Source: Nocardioides panacis
GTDB lineage: Bacteria; Actinomycetota; Actinomycetes; Propionibacteriales; Nocardioidaceae
Length of the DNA stretch: 64,000 nt
Direction of reading: 5' to 3'
Assembly (NCBI RefSeq): GCF_019039255.1
Contig: NZ_CP077062.1
Location: 2,294,001 to 2,358,000 of the forward strand
Shown: positions 26,380-35,831 of the stretch, piece after piece
How the letters are laid out: each line of letters begins with the position of its first letter
Numbering within the stretch: position 1 is the stretch's first letter
The notes under the pieces: model-generated
Databases searched by the model: none
The model's input: the letters and a program-made list of their open reading frames with translations, nothing else
Told to the model about the DNA's origin: nothing
Program-made: the position numbers and the translations under genes

Positions 26380-27220
26380 GGATGTCCGTCGACAGGATGC
26401 CGCGCGCGCCGAGGTCCCACAGCTCGTCCATCACTCGCTGGGCGGTGTCGCGCGGCACCATCGAGCGCACGGCGACCCACCCCTCGCGATGCAGCGGGGA
26501 GACGGTCGGGCTCTCGATCCCGGGGGTGAGGGCGACTGCCTCCTCGACCCGCTCGGTGCGGATGTCGTAGTCCATCATCACGTAGGACCGGGCGACCAGG
26601 ACGCCCTCGACCCGGCGCCGGAACACCTCGAACCCGGCCGGCGGCTGAGCGCCGGCGCGGGTGATCAGCACCGCCTCGGACTCCAGGATCGGGTCGCCGA
26701 AGACCTCGAGCCCCGCGTTGCGCAGGGTGCTGCCGGTCTCCACCACGTCGGCGATCACGTCCGCGACGCCGAGCTGCACGCTGCTCTCCACGGCACCGTC
26801 GAGCCGGGTGACCGTGGCCTCGACGCCGTGGTCCTCGAGGTGCCGCTGGACCACGCCGGCGTACGACGTGGCGATCCGCTTGCCGGCCAGGTCGCCGACC
26901 GAGGACGCCGTGCCGGGCGGGGCCGCGAAGTGGAACCGGGACCGGCCGAAGCCGAGCGTCAGCACCTCCTCGGCCTTCGCGCCGGAGTCGAGCAGCAGGT
27001 CGCGCCCGGTGATCCCGACGTCCAGGGTGCCCTCGCCGACGTACAGCGCGATGTCGCGCGGGCGCAGGTAGAAGAACTCCACGCCGTTCTCGCCGTCGGT
27101 GAGCGTGAGCCGCTTGGCGTCGGTGCGCTGCTTGTAGCCGGCCTCGCGCAGGATGTCGGTCGCGGACTGGGACAGCGAGCCCTTGTTGGGGACCGCCAGC
27201 CGCAGGAGCTTGTCGGGCAC
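26363..27220 (-). CDS. hisG: ATP phosphoribosyltransferase, long form
   Basis: 285 residues. First enzyme of histidine synthesis, joining ATP and PRPP. LRLAVPNKGSLSQSA at the N-terminus, DVGITGRDLL, the PRPP-binding region ADVIADVVETGSTLRNAGL, and a C-terminal ~75-residue ACT-like regulatory domain (LTPGIESPTVSPL) typical of long-form, His-inhibited HisG. GTG start. Downstream of hisE, as in other actinobacteria. Confidence 0.95.
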   Translation of the reverse strand: MPDKLLRLAVPNKGSLSQSATDILREAGYKQRTDAKRLTLTDGENGVEFFYLRPRDIALYVGEGTLDVGITGRDLLLDSGAKAEEVLTLGFGRSRFHFAAPPGTASSVGDLAGKRIATSYAGVVQRHLEDHGVEATVTRLDGAVESSVQLGVADVIADVVETGSTLRNAGLEVFGDPILESEAVLITRAGAQPPAGFEVFRRRVEGVLVARSYVMMDYDIRTERVEEAVALTPGIESPTVSPLHREGWVAVRSMVPRDTAQRVMDELWDLGARGILSTDIHACRL

Positions 27221-27278
27221 GGGCTGCCTCTCGGATGTGTCTGAAGGGTGTGTCAGGAGGGGGTGGCTGCGGGAAGGG

Positions 27279-27542
27279 TCAGAGGTGCGCGTAGACGTCG
27301 TCGAGGGTCAGCCCGCTCGCGATCATCAGCACCTGCGCGTGGTACAGCAGCTGGCTGAGCTCCTCGGCGGTCCGCTCCGGCCCCTCGTGCTCGGCCGCCA
27401 TCCAGGACTCGGCGGCCTCCTCGACCAGCTTCTTGCCGATCGTGTGCACGCCCGCGTCGAGCTCACGGACCGTGCCGGAGCCCTCCGGTCGGGTCTGTGC
27501 CTTCTCGTTGAGCTCGGTCCAGAGCTCCTCGAACGTCTTCAT
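27279..27542 (-). CDS. hisE: Phosphoribosyl-ATP pyrophosphatase
   Basis: 87 residues, all-helical MazG-like fold. [18 protein letters not shown] and [14 protein letters not shown] carry the conserved acidic residues that bind Mg2+. Catalyses the second step of histidine synthesis. ATG at 27542; the longer open frame upstream is Arg/Pro-rich. Lies 58 bp before hisG and 85 bp after ribH. Confidence 0.93.
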   Translation of the reverse strand: MKTFEELWTELNEKAQTRPEGSGTVRELDAGVHTIGKKLVEEAAESWMAAEHEGPERTAEELSQLLYHAQVLMIASGLTLDDVYAHL

Positions 27543-27627
27543 CACGTGCTTCCTGGTCAGGGGCGGGGCGGTCCCAGGGTACGGCGTACGACGGGCCCGC
27601 CGGCCCGCGGTGCGGGCGCCGGACGGC

Positions 27628-28125
27628 TCAGGAGCCGTCCGTCTCGTACCCACGGCGGATCCGGCGCAGCGTGCGGGCCGTGACCAGGGCCGCCGCCGTC
27701 GCTTCGTACCCCTTGTCCTCGCTGGACCCCTCGAGCCCCGCGCGGTCCAGGGCCTGCTCCTCGGTGTCGCAGGTGAGCAGCCCGAAGCCGACCGCCGCGC
27801 CGGTGCTCACCGCGATCTGGGAGAGGCCGTTGGTGGCCGCCGAGCAGACGTACTCGAAGTGCGGGGTGCCGCCACGGATCACCACGCCGAGGGCGACGAC
27901 CGCCTCGTAGCCGTGCTCGGCCAGCGCCCCGGCGACCACCGGCAGCTCGAAGGAGCCGGGCACCCGCACGATGCTCGGCGCCTCGACCCGGTAGTCGACG
28001 AGCGCACGCCGGGCGCCGGCGAGCAGGCCGTCCATGACCTGCTCGTGCCAGCTGGCGGCGACCACCGCGACCCGCAGGTCGTGGCAGTCGACGGGCTTCT
28101 CGTCGGGCGATCCTGCTCCACTCAT
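27628..28125 (-). CDS. ribH: 6,7-dimethyl-8-ribityllumazine synthase
   Basis: 165 residues. [12 protein letters not shown] and [17 protein letters not shown] hold the active-site residues, including the His. Condenses ArP and dihydroxybutanone phosphate. ATG overlaps the ribBA stop (ATGA). Last gene of the riboflavin operon controlled by the riboswitch at 31797-31912. Confidence 0.96.
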   Translation of the reverse strand: MSGAGSPDEKPVDCHDLRVAVVAASWHEQVMDGLLAGARRALVDYRVEAPSIVRVPGSFELPVVAGALAEHGYEAVVALGVVIRGGTPHFEYVCSAATNGLSQIAVSTGAAVGFGLLTCDTEEQALDRAGLEGSSEDKGYEATAAALVTARTLRRIRRGYETDGS

Positions 28126-29372
28126 GAGGAGGCTCCTTCCGGGACGGTGCCGGACAGGCCGGGCAGCTGGTGCCCCATCCGGTCACGCTTGGTCATCAGG
28201 TACTGCAGGTTGTGGTCGTTGGGGCGGGTGGTCAGCGGCACCCGCTCGGCGACCGGGACGCCGTAGTCCGCGAGGCTGCTGACCTTGTCGGGGTTGTTGG
28301 TCAGCAGCCGGACGGAGCCGACCTCGAGGTCGCGCAGGATCTGGGTCGCGGTGCCGTAGTGCCGGGCGTCGGCCGGCAGGCCCAGGTCGATGTTCGCGTC
28401 GACGGTGTCCCGCCCGCCGTCCTGGAGCTGGTAGGCCTGCAGCTTGGCGACCAGCCCGATCCCCCGGCCCTCGTGGCCGCGCAGGTAGACGACCACGCCA
28501 CGGCCCTCGGCGGCGATCTGCTGCAGCGCCTCCTCGAGCTGCGGCCCGCAGTCGCAGCGCTTGGAGCCGAACACGTCACCGGTCAGGCACTCGGAGTGCA
28601 CCCGGGTGAGCACCGGCTCGTCGCCGGAGAGGTCACCGCGGACCAGGGCCACGTGCTCGGACCCGTCGATGGTGATCCGGTAGCCGTAGGCGGTGAAGTC
28701 GCCGTGCGCGGTGGGCAGCCGGGTCTCGGCGACCCGCACGACGTGCGTCTCGTGGCGCCGGCGGTGGTGGATCAGCTGCTCGATCGAGATCATCGACAGG
28801 CCGTGCTCGTCGGCGAAGTCACGCAGCTGCTGGCCGCGCTTCATCGTGCCGTCGTCGTTGACGATCTCGGAGATCACCCCGGCCGGCTCGAGACCGGCGA
28901 GCCGGGCCAGGTCGACCGCGGCCTCGGTGTGCCCGGGACGCACCAGCACGCCACCCTCGTTGTAGCGCAGCGGGAACACGTGCCCGGGCTGGACGAGCTC
29001 GAAGGCCTCGGTGGCCGAGTCGATCAGGGTGCGCACGGTGTGCGAGCGGTCGGCGGCGGAGATGCCGGTGCTGATCCCGTCGCGGGCGTCCACCGAGACG
29101 GTGTACGCCGTGCGCATCCGCTCCCGGTTGTGCGGCGTCATGAGCGGGATCCCGAGCCGGTCCAGCGTCGGCGCCGTCACCGGCACGCAGATCACCCCGG
29201 AGGAGTACCGGATCGTGAACGCCATCAGCTCCGGCGTCGACTTGGCGGCCGCGAAGATCAGGTCGCCCTCGTTCTCGCGGTCCTCGTCGTCGACGACCAC
29301 CACCGCCTTGCCGGCGGCGATGTCGCCCACGGCCCGCTCGATGCTGTCCAGCCGGACCTGCGGGGCGCTCAC
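28122..29372 (-). CDS. ribBA: Bifunctional DHBP synthase/GTP cyclohydrolase II
   Basis: About 416 residues. The N-terminal DHBP synthase (1-205) has [15 protein letters not shown] and [14 protein letters not shown]. The C-terminal GTP cyclohydrolase II has the zinc Cys set in [17 protein letters not shown] and the GTP-binding [17 protein letters not shown]. It makes both riboflavin precursors. GTG start overlaps the ribM stop (GTGA). Confidence 0.96.
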   Translation of the reverse strand: MSAPQVRLDSIERAVGDIAAGKAVVVVDDEDRENEGDLIFAAAKSTPELMAFTIRYSSGVICVPVTAPTLDRLGIPLMTPHNRERMRTAYTVSVDARDGISTGISAADRSHTVRTLIDSATEAFELVQPGHVFPLRYNEGGVLVRPGHTEAAVDLARLAGLEPAGVISEIVNDDGTMKRGQQLRDFADEHGLSMISIEQLIHHRRRHETHVVRVAETRLPTAHGDFTAYGYRITIDGSEHVALVRGDLSGDEPVLTRVHSECLTGDVFGSKRCDCGPQLEEALQQIAAEGRGVVVYLRGHEGRGIGLVAKLQAYQLQDGGRDTVDANIDLGLPADARHYGTATQILRDLEVGSVRLLTNNPDKVSSLADYGVPVAERVPLTTRPNDHNLQYLMTKRDRMGHQLPGLSGTVPEGASS

Positions 29373-30070
29373 ACGCCCACCTGCTCGCGCTCGGGCTCGG
29401 GCTCGACCTTCGACGCCTTCAGCCACACGAAGAAGCCCCAGACCACCAGGGCGCCGTACACCACGAAGAGGATCGCGGTCGGGTAGTACTGCGAGTGCCA
29501 CAGCAGCGGGACGCCGACCAGGTCGACGGCGATCCAGGCCAGCCAGAAGTCGTTCCACCCCCGGGCCATGGCGTACGTCGCCACCATCGAGCCCACGAAG
29601 ATCCACGCGTCGCACCAGTAGTACCAGCGCGGCGCGGGCCAGCCGGCGCCGATCTCGCTGAACACCCACTGGAGCACCAGCACCCCGGCCGCCGCGGCGA
29701 CCAGGTAGGCCACACGTTCCCGCCCGGTGGCCCAGCGCGGCGTGATCGCCGGCTGGTCGCCCGACCCGCCGCGCGCCTTGCGCACCTCGTGCCAGCGGTA
29801 CCACCCGTAGATGCTGGTGAGGATGAAGAACACCTGCCGGCCGGCCTGGCCGAACAGCGGCACCTGCGCGTCGGCCTCGAAGGTCGCGGCGATGAAGACG
29901 GTGAACAGCAGCACGTTGCCGACGATGCCGACCGGCCAGGCCCAGACCCGGCGACGCAGGCCGCCGACGGCCGAGGCGAAGCCGAACCCGTTGCCGAGGA
30001 TCTCCCGCCAGGTGATCGGGTGGCCGGCGATGGTCAGGTGGGCGTCGTAGAGCTGGGTGGCGAGGCTCAT
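29369..30070 (-). CDS. ribM: Riboflavin transporter of the PnuC/RibM family
   Basis: About 233 residues with 7 or so membrane spans. [15 protein letters not shown] matches the PnuC signature WxxWxxxxK region. Inside a riboflavin operon, PnuC-family proteins (RibM) import riboflavin by facilitated diffusion in Corynebacterium and Streptomyces. It lies between ribE and ribBA with ATGA/GTGA overlaps on both sides and is controlled by the same FMN riboswitch. Nicotinamide riboside transport is the alternative but fits the context poorly. Confidence 0.85.
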   Translation of the reverse strand: MSLATQLYDAHLTIAGHPITWREILGNGFGFASAVGGLRRRVWAWPVGIVGNVLLFTVFIAATFEADAQVPLFGQAGRQVFFILTSIYGWYRWHEVRKARGGSGDQPAITPRWATGRERVAYLVAAAAGVLVLQWVFSEIGAGWPAPRWYYWCDAWIFVGSMVATYAMARGWNDFWLAWIAVDLVGVPLLWHSQYYPTAILFVVYGALVVWGFFVWLKASKVEPEPEREQVGV

Positions 30071-30669
30071 GCGGGGTCCTTGTCGTGAGTGAGCAGGCGT
30101 TCGACGTACTTCGCGATGACGTCGACCTCGAGGTTGACGGGGTCGCCGGGCTGCTTGAAGCCGAGCGTGGTGCGGGCCAGGGTCTCCGGGATCAGCGAGA
30201 CCGTGAAGCTCTCCCGGCCGACGCTCACCACCGTCAGCGAGATGCCGTCGACGGTGATCGAGCCCTTGTCCACGAGGTAGCGCGAGAGCCCGTCCGGCAG
30301 GGAGACCTCGACGAGCTCCCAGTGCTCCGAGGGCTCGCGCCGTACGACGGTCCCGGTGCCGTCGACGTGCCCCTGGACGATGTGCCCGCCCAGCCGGCTG
30401 GACGCCGTGACGGCGCGCTCGAGGTTCACCCGGGTGCCCGGCTCGAGCGCGCCGAGGGAGGTCTTGTCGAGGGTCTCGCGCATCACGTCGGCGGTGAACG
30501 TCTCGCCGTCGCGCTCGGCGACCGTGAGGCAGCACCCGTTGACGGAGATCGAGTCCCCGAGCCGGGCGTCGGCGATGACGTGCGGGGCACGCAGGGTGAG
30601 CCGCACGGCGTCGCCCTGGTCCTCGAGCGTCTCGACGGTGCCGAGCTCCTCGACGATGCCGGTGAACAT
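30067..30669 (-). CDS. ribE: Riboflavin synthase, alpha subunit
   Basis: 200 residues made of two lumazine-binding repeats. Repeat 1 is [13 protein letters not shown] to VNGCCLTV; repeat 2 starts [11 protein letters not shown] and includes [11 protein letters not shown]. Dismutates two lumazines to riboflavin. Its ATG shares one base with the ribD stop (TGATG). Confidence 0.96.
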   Translation of the reverse strand: MFTGIVEELGTVETLEDQGDAVRLTLRAPHVIADARLGDSISVNGCCLTVAERDGETFTADVMRETLDKTSLGALEPGTRVNLERAVTASSRLGGHIVQGHVDGTGTVVRREPSEHWELVEVSLPDGLSRYLVDKGSITVDGISLTVVSVGRESFTVSLIPETLARTTLGFKQPGDPVNLEVDVIAKYVERLLTHDKDPA

Positions 30670-31715
30670 CAGACGGTCTCCTTCAACGGGGTCAGGGTGA
30701 GCCGGACGTTGGTGTCCGCGCCGGCGCCGAGGGTGGTCACCTCGACCACGTCGAGGTGCAGCGCGTCGGTGAGGGTGGCCGCGCCCAGGTCGCCCACGGC
30801 GCTCAGCCCGGCCCCGAGCAGCATCGGCGCGACGTAGCAGACGACCTCGTCGACGAGGCCGGCCGCCAGGAAGGCCGCCGCGAGGGTCGGTCCGCCCTCC
30901 AGGAACACGTGCTGCCGGTCGCGGGCGCGCAGCGCGGCGAGCGCCTCGTGCGGGTCGCGGGTGCGCAGCAGCACGGTCTCGGCGGCGTCGTCGAGCACCC
31001 GCCGGGTGGGCGGCACGTCGCGCACTCCCATCACCGCGCGCAGCGGCTGACGGTCCCGCGGCAGCGGCCGGTCGTCCTCGTCGCGGACCGTGAGCTGCGG
31101 GTCGTCGACCAGCACGGTGCCGGTGCCGACCAGGATGGTGTCGCACAGTCCCCGGAGCCGGTGGGTGTCGCGGCGGGCGGGCGGTGAGCTGACCCAGCGG
31201 GAGGTGCCGTCGGCGGCGGCGCTGCGGCCGTCGAGGGTGGTGGCGAGCTTCCAGGTCACGAACGGCCGGCCGTGCTCGACCGCGAAGGTCCACACCCGGT
31301 TGACGGCGCGGGCCGCGTCGGCCAGCAGCCCGGCCTCGACGTCGACGCCCGCGGCGCGCAGCGTCCCGGCGCCCCCGGTCGCGACCGGGTTGCTGTCGGA
31401 CTGGGCGAACACCACCCGGGCCACCCCGGCGGCGACCAGCGCCTGCGCGCACGGCCCGGTGCGGCCGGTGTGGTTGCAGGGCTCGAGGGTGACCACGGCG
31501 GTGGCCCCGCGGGCCCGGTCCCCGGCGCGGGCCAGGGCGTCGGCCTCCGCGTGCGGCGAGCCGGCGCCGCGGTGGAACCCCTCGGCGACCGTCGTACCGT
31601 CCGGGGCGAGCAGCACGCAGCCCACCCGTGGGTTCGGGCCCAGCGGGACGCCCGGCGACGCGGCGAGCTCGAGGGCGCGCGTCATCGCCGTACGCTCGGC
31701 GGGGTGGCCGGTCAT
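30669..31715 (-). CDS. ribD: Bifunctional riboflavin deaminase/reductase
   Basis: 348 residues. The deaminase domain (1-145) has the zinc motif HAEADAL and EPCNHTGRTGPC; the reductase domain (from ~150) has LATTLDGRSA, DDPQLTVRD and FLEGGPTLAAAF. Converts the pyrimidine made by GTP cyclohydrolase II into ArPP. First gene after the FMN riboswitch, with a GAGAGG site before the ATG. Confidence 0.96.
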   Translation of the reverse strand: MTGHPAERTAMTRALELAASPGVPLGPNPRVGCVLLAPDGTTVAEGFHRGAGSPHAEADALARAGDRARGATAVVTLEPCNHTGRTGPCAQALVAAGVARVVFAQSDSNPVATGGAGTLRAAGVDVEAGLLADAARAVNRVWTFAVEHGRPFVTWKLATTLDGRSAAADGTSRWVSSPPARRDTHRLRGLCDTILVGTGTVLVDDPQLTVRDEDDRPLPRDRQPLRAVMGVRDVPPTRRVLDDAAETVLLRTRDPHEALAALRARDRQHVFLEGGPTLAAAFLAAGLVDEVVCYVAPMLLGAGLSAVGDLGAATLTDALHLDVVEVTTLGAGADTNVRLTLTPLKETV

Positions 31716-31765
31716 CGCGGGGAGCCCTCTCGTCCGTGCTCACGGACTCCGGGCGTCGAGAATGC

Positions 31766-31795
31766 CAGGTGCGCCGGCACGTGCCGGTCCACCTG
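31766..31795 (-). terminator. Hairpin downstream of the FMN aptamer (expression platform)
   Basis: CAGGTG and CACCTG arms enclose a CCGGCACGTGCCGG palindrome, giving a long stem directly after the aptamer and ~50 bp before the ribD ATG. Probably the regulatory hairpin of the riboswitch. It has no T run, so it may act as an intrinsic/Rho-type stop or by limiting translation. Confidence 0.5.
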
Positions 31796-31796
31796 C

Positions 31797-31912
31797 GTGC
31801 GCTTCCCATCCGGACTTTCACCGTCGGTCCAGGAGTTTCACCTGGTCAACCGGCTGCTGGCTGCAGCCGGGTCGCGGACTTTCACCGCCGGCTCGGAATT
31901 ACACCGACCCCA
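31797..31912 (-). ncRNA. FMN riboswitch (RFN element)
   Basis: On the minus strand the RFN consensus blocks can be read in order: GGGGTCGGTGTAATTCCGA, CCGGCGGTGAAAGTCCGCGA, GTGAAACTCCTGGACCGACG, GGTGAAAGTCCGGATGGGA. Outer helix pairing and the two GTGAAA-type loops are intact. Binds FMN and switches off the ribD-ribE-ribM-ribBA-ribH operon. Confidence 0.95.
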
Positions 31913-32002
31913 GAGCACGCGAGCTGTTCACTCGTTGCCCCAAGCCTGCCACACCGGGGGCAACCCGAACGTGTGAGCCCGGCCACCGGACGCCGGGTGG
32001 GG

Positions 32003-32662
32003 TCAGCGCGCCGCCTCGGCGGCCTTGCGCAGCGACTCGATCATCCTGTTCGGGTCGTCGGCCCCGAACACCGCGGAGCCGGCGACGAAGACGTCCGCGC
32101 CGGCCTCCGCGCAGCGCTCGACCGTCTCCAGGGACACGCCCCCGTCGACCTGCAGCCACACGTCCAGGCCGTGCTTGGCGACCAGCGCCCGGGTGCGCCG
32201 GATCTTCGGCAGGCACAGGTCGAGGAACGCCTGGCCGCCGAACCCGGGCTCGACGGTCATCACCAGCACCATGTCCAGCTCGGGCAGCAGGTCCTCGTAG
32301 GGCTCGATCGGGGTGCCCGGCTTGAGGCCCATCCCGGCCCGGGCACCCGCGGCCCGCAGCTCGCGGGCCAGCCGCACCGGGGCCGCCGCGGCCTCCACGT
32401 GGAACGTCACCGACCCGGCGCCGGCCTCGACGTACGCCGGCGCCCAGCGGTCCGGGTCCTCGATCATCAGGTGGCAGTCCATCGGCGTGGCCGACGCCTT
32501 GCCGAGCGCCTCCACCACCGGCAGCCCGAGCGTCAGGTTCGGCACGAAGTGGTTGTCCATCACGTCGACGTGCAGCCAGTCGGCGTCGGAGATCCGGGCG
32601 GCCTCGGAGGCCAGGTTGGCGAAGTCGGACGCGAGCATGCTCGGCGAGATCTGGATACCCAT
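32003..32662 (-). CDS. rpe: Ribulose-phosphate 3-epimerase
   Basis: 219 residues, TIM barrel. [38 protein letters not shown] and VDGGV carry the metal and phosphate ligands. Interconverts ribulose-5-P and xylulose-5-P in the pentose phosphate pathway. Begins 13 bp after a small Cys/His protein gene, in the operon def-fmt-rsmB. Confidence 0.96.
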   Translation of the reverse strand: MGIQISPSMLASDFANLASEAARISDADWLHVDVMDNHFVPNLTLGLPVVEALGKASATPMDCHLMIEDPDRWAPAYVEAGAGSVTFHVEAAAAPVRLARELRAAGARAGMGLKPGTPIEPYEDLLPELDMVLVMTVEPGFGGQAFLDLCLPKIRRTRALVAKHGLDVWLQVDGGVSLETVERCAEAGADVFVAGSAVFGADDPNRMIESLRKAAEAAR

Positions 32663-32675
32663 GGTGGCGCCGATC

Positions 32676-32840
32676 CTAGGTCAACCGGCGGACCGCGACG
32701 CGCACCCCTGGGACCGGCGGCGGCTCGCAGGCACAGCTGTCCGAGCAGGCCAGGAAGGTGTGCACCGGGTGCCGGCAGCGCGGGCAGGACCGGTCGTGCG
32801 GCAGGTGCGCGCCGTGCCGGGTCTCCGCGGTGTCCCACAT
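32676..32840 (-). CDS. Small Cys/His-rich protein (54 residues), possible zinc ribbon
   Basis: ATG at 32840, TAG at 32676-32678. It carries CPRC plus further Cys and His residues ([15 protein letters not shown]), a pattern suggesting one bound Zn. GGGGAG precedes the start. It sits 13 bp before rpe and 67 bp after rsmB on the same strand, so it is probably co-transcribed. No function recognised. Confidence 0.6.
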   Translation of the reverse strand: MWDTAETRHGAHLPHDRSCPRCRHPVHTFLACSDSCACEPPPVPGVRVAVRRLT

Positions 32841-32907
32841 GGTCCGCTCCCCTCTCCGAGCCTGGAGGGAGGAGCCGCCGGGAGCAGCCGGTGATACCGG
32901 GCGGGGC

Positions 32908-34308
32908 TCAGGAACGCCGCAGCAGCGCCAGGAACATCGCGTCGGTGCCGTGCCGGTGCGGCCACAGCTGCACGGTGCCGGGCAGCGGACCGGCGCAGTC
33001 CGGGACGCCGGGGAGCAGCCCGGCCGCCTCCTCGAGATGTACGTCGTCCCGGCCGGCGAGCACCGCCTCCACGACGCCGGAGGTCTCGGCGAGCACCGGG
33101 GAGCAGGTCACATAGGCCACCACGCCGCCGGGGCGCACCGCGTCGAGCGCGGAGGAGAGCAGCGCGCGCTGCAGCGGCACCAGGTCGTCGACGTCGGCCT
33201 GGGTGCGCCGCCAGCGGGACTCGGGCCGGCGGCGCAGCGCGCCCAGGCCGGAGCACGGCGCGTCGACGAGAACCCGGTCGAACGACCCGTCCCGCCAGGC
33301 CGGGCGGGTGCCGTCGGCGGCCACCACGCCCAGCAGCCCGGTGCCGGCCGTCGCGGTGGCGCCGGCGACCAACCCGGCCCGGTGCACCTGCCGCTCCGAG
33401 GCGAGCAGCCGGGCGCCCGCGGAGCCGGCCAGCGCGGCGAGCAGCGCGGACTTGCCGCCGGGCCCGGCGCAGACGTCCAGCCAGCGCTCGTCGCGGCCCT
33501 CGACCGCGGCCCGGGACAGCGCCACGGCGACCAGCTGGGAGCCCTCGTCCTGGACCCCGGCGCGGCCCTCCGCGACGGCGGCCACCCCGCCCGGGTCGCC
33601 GGAGTCCAGCGTCACGGCGTAGGGCGAGAGGCTCGACGCGGCGCCACCGGCGGCGACCAGCTCCTCGACGGTGGACAGCCCCGGGCGCGCGACCAGGGTG
33701 ACCTTGGGGGGCGCGTTGTCGGCGCCGAGCAGGTCGTCGAGCTCGTCGGCGCGGTCGCCGAGCGCGGTGGTGAAGGCGGAGACGACCCACCGCGGGTGCG
33801 AGTGCGCGACGGACGCGAAGCCGACCGGGTCGGAGGCGGGGTCCGGAGCCACCCGGCGCACCCAGCCGGACAGGTCGTGGGCGGAGATCTTGCGCAGCAC
33901 GGCGTTCACGAAGCCGGACGGCCCCGGGCCGACCTTGGCGCGCACCAGGTCCACGCTGGTGCCGACCGCGGCGTGCGAGGGCACCCGCATCGCGAGGAGC
34001 TGGTGGGTGCCCAGCCGCAGCGCGTCCAGGACGGCGGCGTCGACCTTGGCCAAGGGCCGGTCCAGGTTGGCGGCGATCACCGCGTCGTAGGTGCCCTGTC
34101 GGCGCACCGTCCCCGAGACCAGCTCGGTGGCGAACGCGGCGTCCCGGCCGGTCAGGCCGCGCGAGCGCAGCAGCGGCGGCAGCACGAGGTTGGTGTAGGC
34201 GTCCTTCTCCCGGATCGCGGCGAGCACGTCGAACGCCGCGGCCCGGGCCTGGTCGGCCGGGGTGCTGCGCGGACGCCTCCGCTGCGGCTTGGCGCGCGGG
34301 TCGCTCAT
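32908..34308 (-). CDS. rsmB: 16S rRNA m5C967 methyltransferase
   Basis: About 466 residues. An N-terminal NusB-like RNA-binding domain (~20-160, [19 protein letters not shown]) precedes a SAM methyltransferase domain: [35 protein letters not shown] and the catalytic Cys in YVTCSPV. ATG at 34308 overlaps the fmt stop (ATGA). Confidence 0.94.
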   Translation of the reverse strand: MSDPRAKPQRRRPRSTPADQARAAAFDVLAAIREKDAYTNLVLPPLLRSRGLTGRDAAFATELVSGTVRRQGTYDAVIAANLDRPLAKVDAAVLDALRLGTHQLLAMRVPSHAAVGTSVDLVRAKVGPGPSGFVNAVLRKISAHDLSGWVRRVAPDPASDPVGFASVAHSHPRWVVSAFTTALGDRADELDDLLGADNAPPKVTLVARPGLSTVEELVAAGGAASSLSPYAVTLDSGDPGGVAAVAEGRAGVQDEGSQLVAVALSRAAVEGRDERWLDVCAGPGGKSALLAALAGSAGARLLASERQVHRAGLVAGATATAGTGLLGVVAADGTRPAWRDGSFDRVLVDAPCSGLGALRRRPESRWRRTQADVDDLVPLQRALLSSALDAVRPGGVVAYVTCSPVLAETSGVVEAVLAGRDDVHLEEAAGLLPGVPDCAGPLPGTVQLWPHRHGTDAMFLALLRRS

Positions 34309-35228
34309 CCGAGCCGCCCGCCGGAGACGAGCCGGGCGCCGCGGGCCCAGTCGGCGGCCGGCATCTGCTTCTTCCCGAACGGCTGTACGGCGCCGAGGAG
34401 CACCGCGCAGGTGCCGGTCCCGACGTGCACGGCGTTCTTGGACACCTCGAGCACCCCGGGCTCCAGGCTCCGCTCGGGGTCCGGGCGCACGGGGCCGAGC
34501 TTGAGCCGCTCCCCGTCGTACGTCGACCAGGCACCCGGCGCGGGCGTGCAGGCCCGGACCTGCCGGTCGAGGGCGACCGCCGGCCGGGACCAGTCGACCT
34601 CGGCGTCGGCCACCTCGACCTTGGGGGCCAGGCTGACCCCCTCGGAGGGCTGCTCGCGCGCCTCGATGTCGCCGTCCTCGATGCCGTCGAGCGTGCGCAC
34701 CAGCAGCTCGGCACCGCCCTCGGCCAGCCGCTCGAGCAGGTCCCCGGAGGTGTCGGTGGGGCGGATCCGCTCGGTCATCACCCCGAACGTCGGTCCGGCG
34801 TCGAGGGCCCGCACGATCCGGAAGGTCGTGGCCCCGGTGACCTCGTCCCCGGCCCACAGCGCGTGCTGCACCGGCGCCGCGCCCCGCCACGCCGGCAGCA
34901 GCGAGAAGTGCAGGTTGACCCAGCCGTGCGGCGGGATGTCCAGCGCGCTCTGCGGGAGCATCGCGCCGTAGGCCACCACCGGGCAGCAGTCCGGGGCGAG
35001 CGCGCGCAGCTCGGCCTGGAAGTCCGGGTCGCGGGGGTGCTCCGGCTTGAGCACCGGCACCCCGAGCTCCGCGGCCCGCCGGGCCACGGGTGAGGCGACC
35101 AGCCGGCGGCCCCGGCCGGCGGGGGCGTCGGGGCGGGTGACCACGCCGACGAGCTCGTGCCGGCTGGCGGCCACCGCCTCCAGGGCGGGCAGGGCCGGCT
35201 CGGGGGTGCCGGCGAAGACCAGCCGCAT
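34305..35228 (-). CDS. fmt: Methionyl-tRNA formyltransferase
   Basis: 307 residues. [15 protein letters not shown] at the N-terminus and [20 protein letters not shown] with the catalytic Asn/His. The C-terminal OB-like domain is present. Formylates initiator Met-tRNA. Shares one base with the def stop. Confidence 0.96.
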   Translation of the reverse strand: MRLVFAGTPEPALPALEAVAASRHELVGVVTRPDAPAGRGRRLVASPVARRAAELGVPVLKPEHPRDPDFQAELRALAPDCCPVVAYGAMLPQSALDIPPHGWVNLHFSLLPAWRGAAPVQHALWAGDEVTGATTFRIVRALDAGPTFGVMTERIRPTDTSGDLLERLAEGGAELLVRTLDGIEDGDIEAREQPSEGVSLAPKVEVADAEVDWSRPAVALDRQVRACTPAPGAWSTYDGERLKLGPVRPDPERSLEPGVLEVSKNAVHVGTGTCAVLLGAVQPFGKKQMPAADWARGARLVSGGRLG

Positions 35229-35770
35229 CAGAGCCCGAAGCCGTTGGTCGGGTGCGGGGACACCTTGACGGTGGTGCCGGCGCCGAACCAGTCCGCCTCG
35301 CGGATCGCCTTCATCGCGGTCCGGCGGGTCTCCCGGTCGAGCCGGTCGATGAACAGCACCCCGTCGAGGTGGTCGGTCTCGTGCTGGATGGCGCGGGCCA
35401 GCAGCTCGTGGCCCTCGATGCTGACCGGCTCGCCGTGCATGTCGAAGCCCGTGGCCACGACCCGCATCGCCCGGACGCAGTCGAACGTCAGGTCCGGCAG
35501 GGACAGGCAGCCCTCGGCGCCGTCCTGCTTCTCCTCCGACAGGTCCAGGGTCGGGTTCACCAGGTGACCGAGCTCCCCGTCGACGTACCAGGTGAAGACC
35601 CGCAGGCCGACGCCGATCTGCGGGGCGGCCAGCCCGGCACCGGGAGCCTCCAGCATGGTGTCGGTCAGGTCGGAGACCAGCCGGCGCAGCTCCTTGTCGA
35701 AGGTCGTCACCGGGACGGCCGGGGTGCGCAGCACGGGGTCCCCGAAGAGACGGATCGGCTGGACGGGCAC
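35228..35770 (-). CDS. def: Peptide deformylase
   Basis: 180 residues. All three metal motifs are present: [18 protein letters not shown] with the metal Cys, and [11 protein letters not shown] with the HExxH pair. Removes the N-formyl group from nascent proteins. A TAGACT -10 element near 35810 on the minus strand and AGGAG before the ATG suggest this is the first gene of def-fmt-rsmB-rpe. Confidence 0.96.
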   Translation of the reverse strand: MPVQPIRLFGDPVLRTPAVPVTTFDKELRRLVSDLTDTMLEAPGAGLAAPQIGVGLRVFTWYVDGELGHLVNPTLDLSEEKQDGAEGCLSLPDLTFDCVRAMRVVATGFDMHGEPVSIEGHELLARAIQHETDHLDGVLFIDRLDRETRRTAMKAIREADWFGAGTTVKVSPHPTNGFGL

Positions 35771-35831
35771 GGGGCAGCTCCTGGGACGGACCGGGGGAAG
35801 GACGACGACCCAGTCTACGGAGTCGCCGGGC

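Noticed and set aside
31978-31995. CCCGGC/GCCGGG hairpin just after rpe as a terminator
   Set aside because: Only 6 bp of stem and no supporting context; too weak to list.
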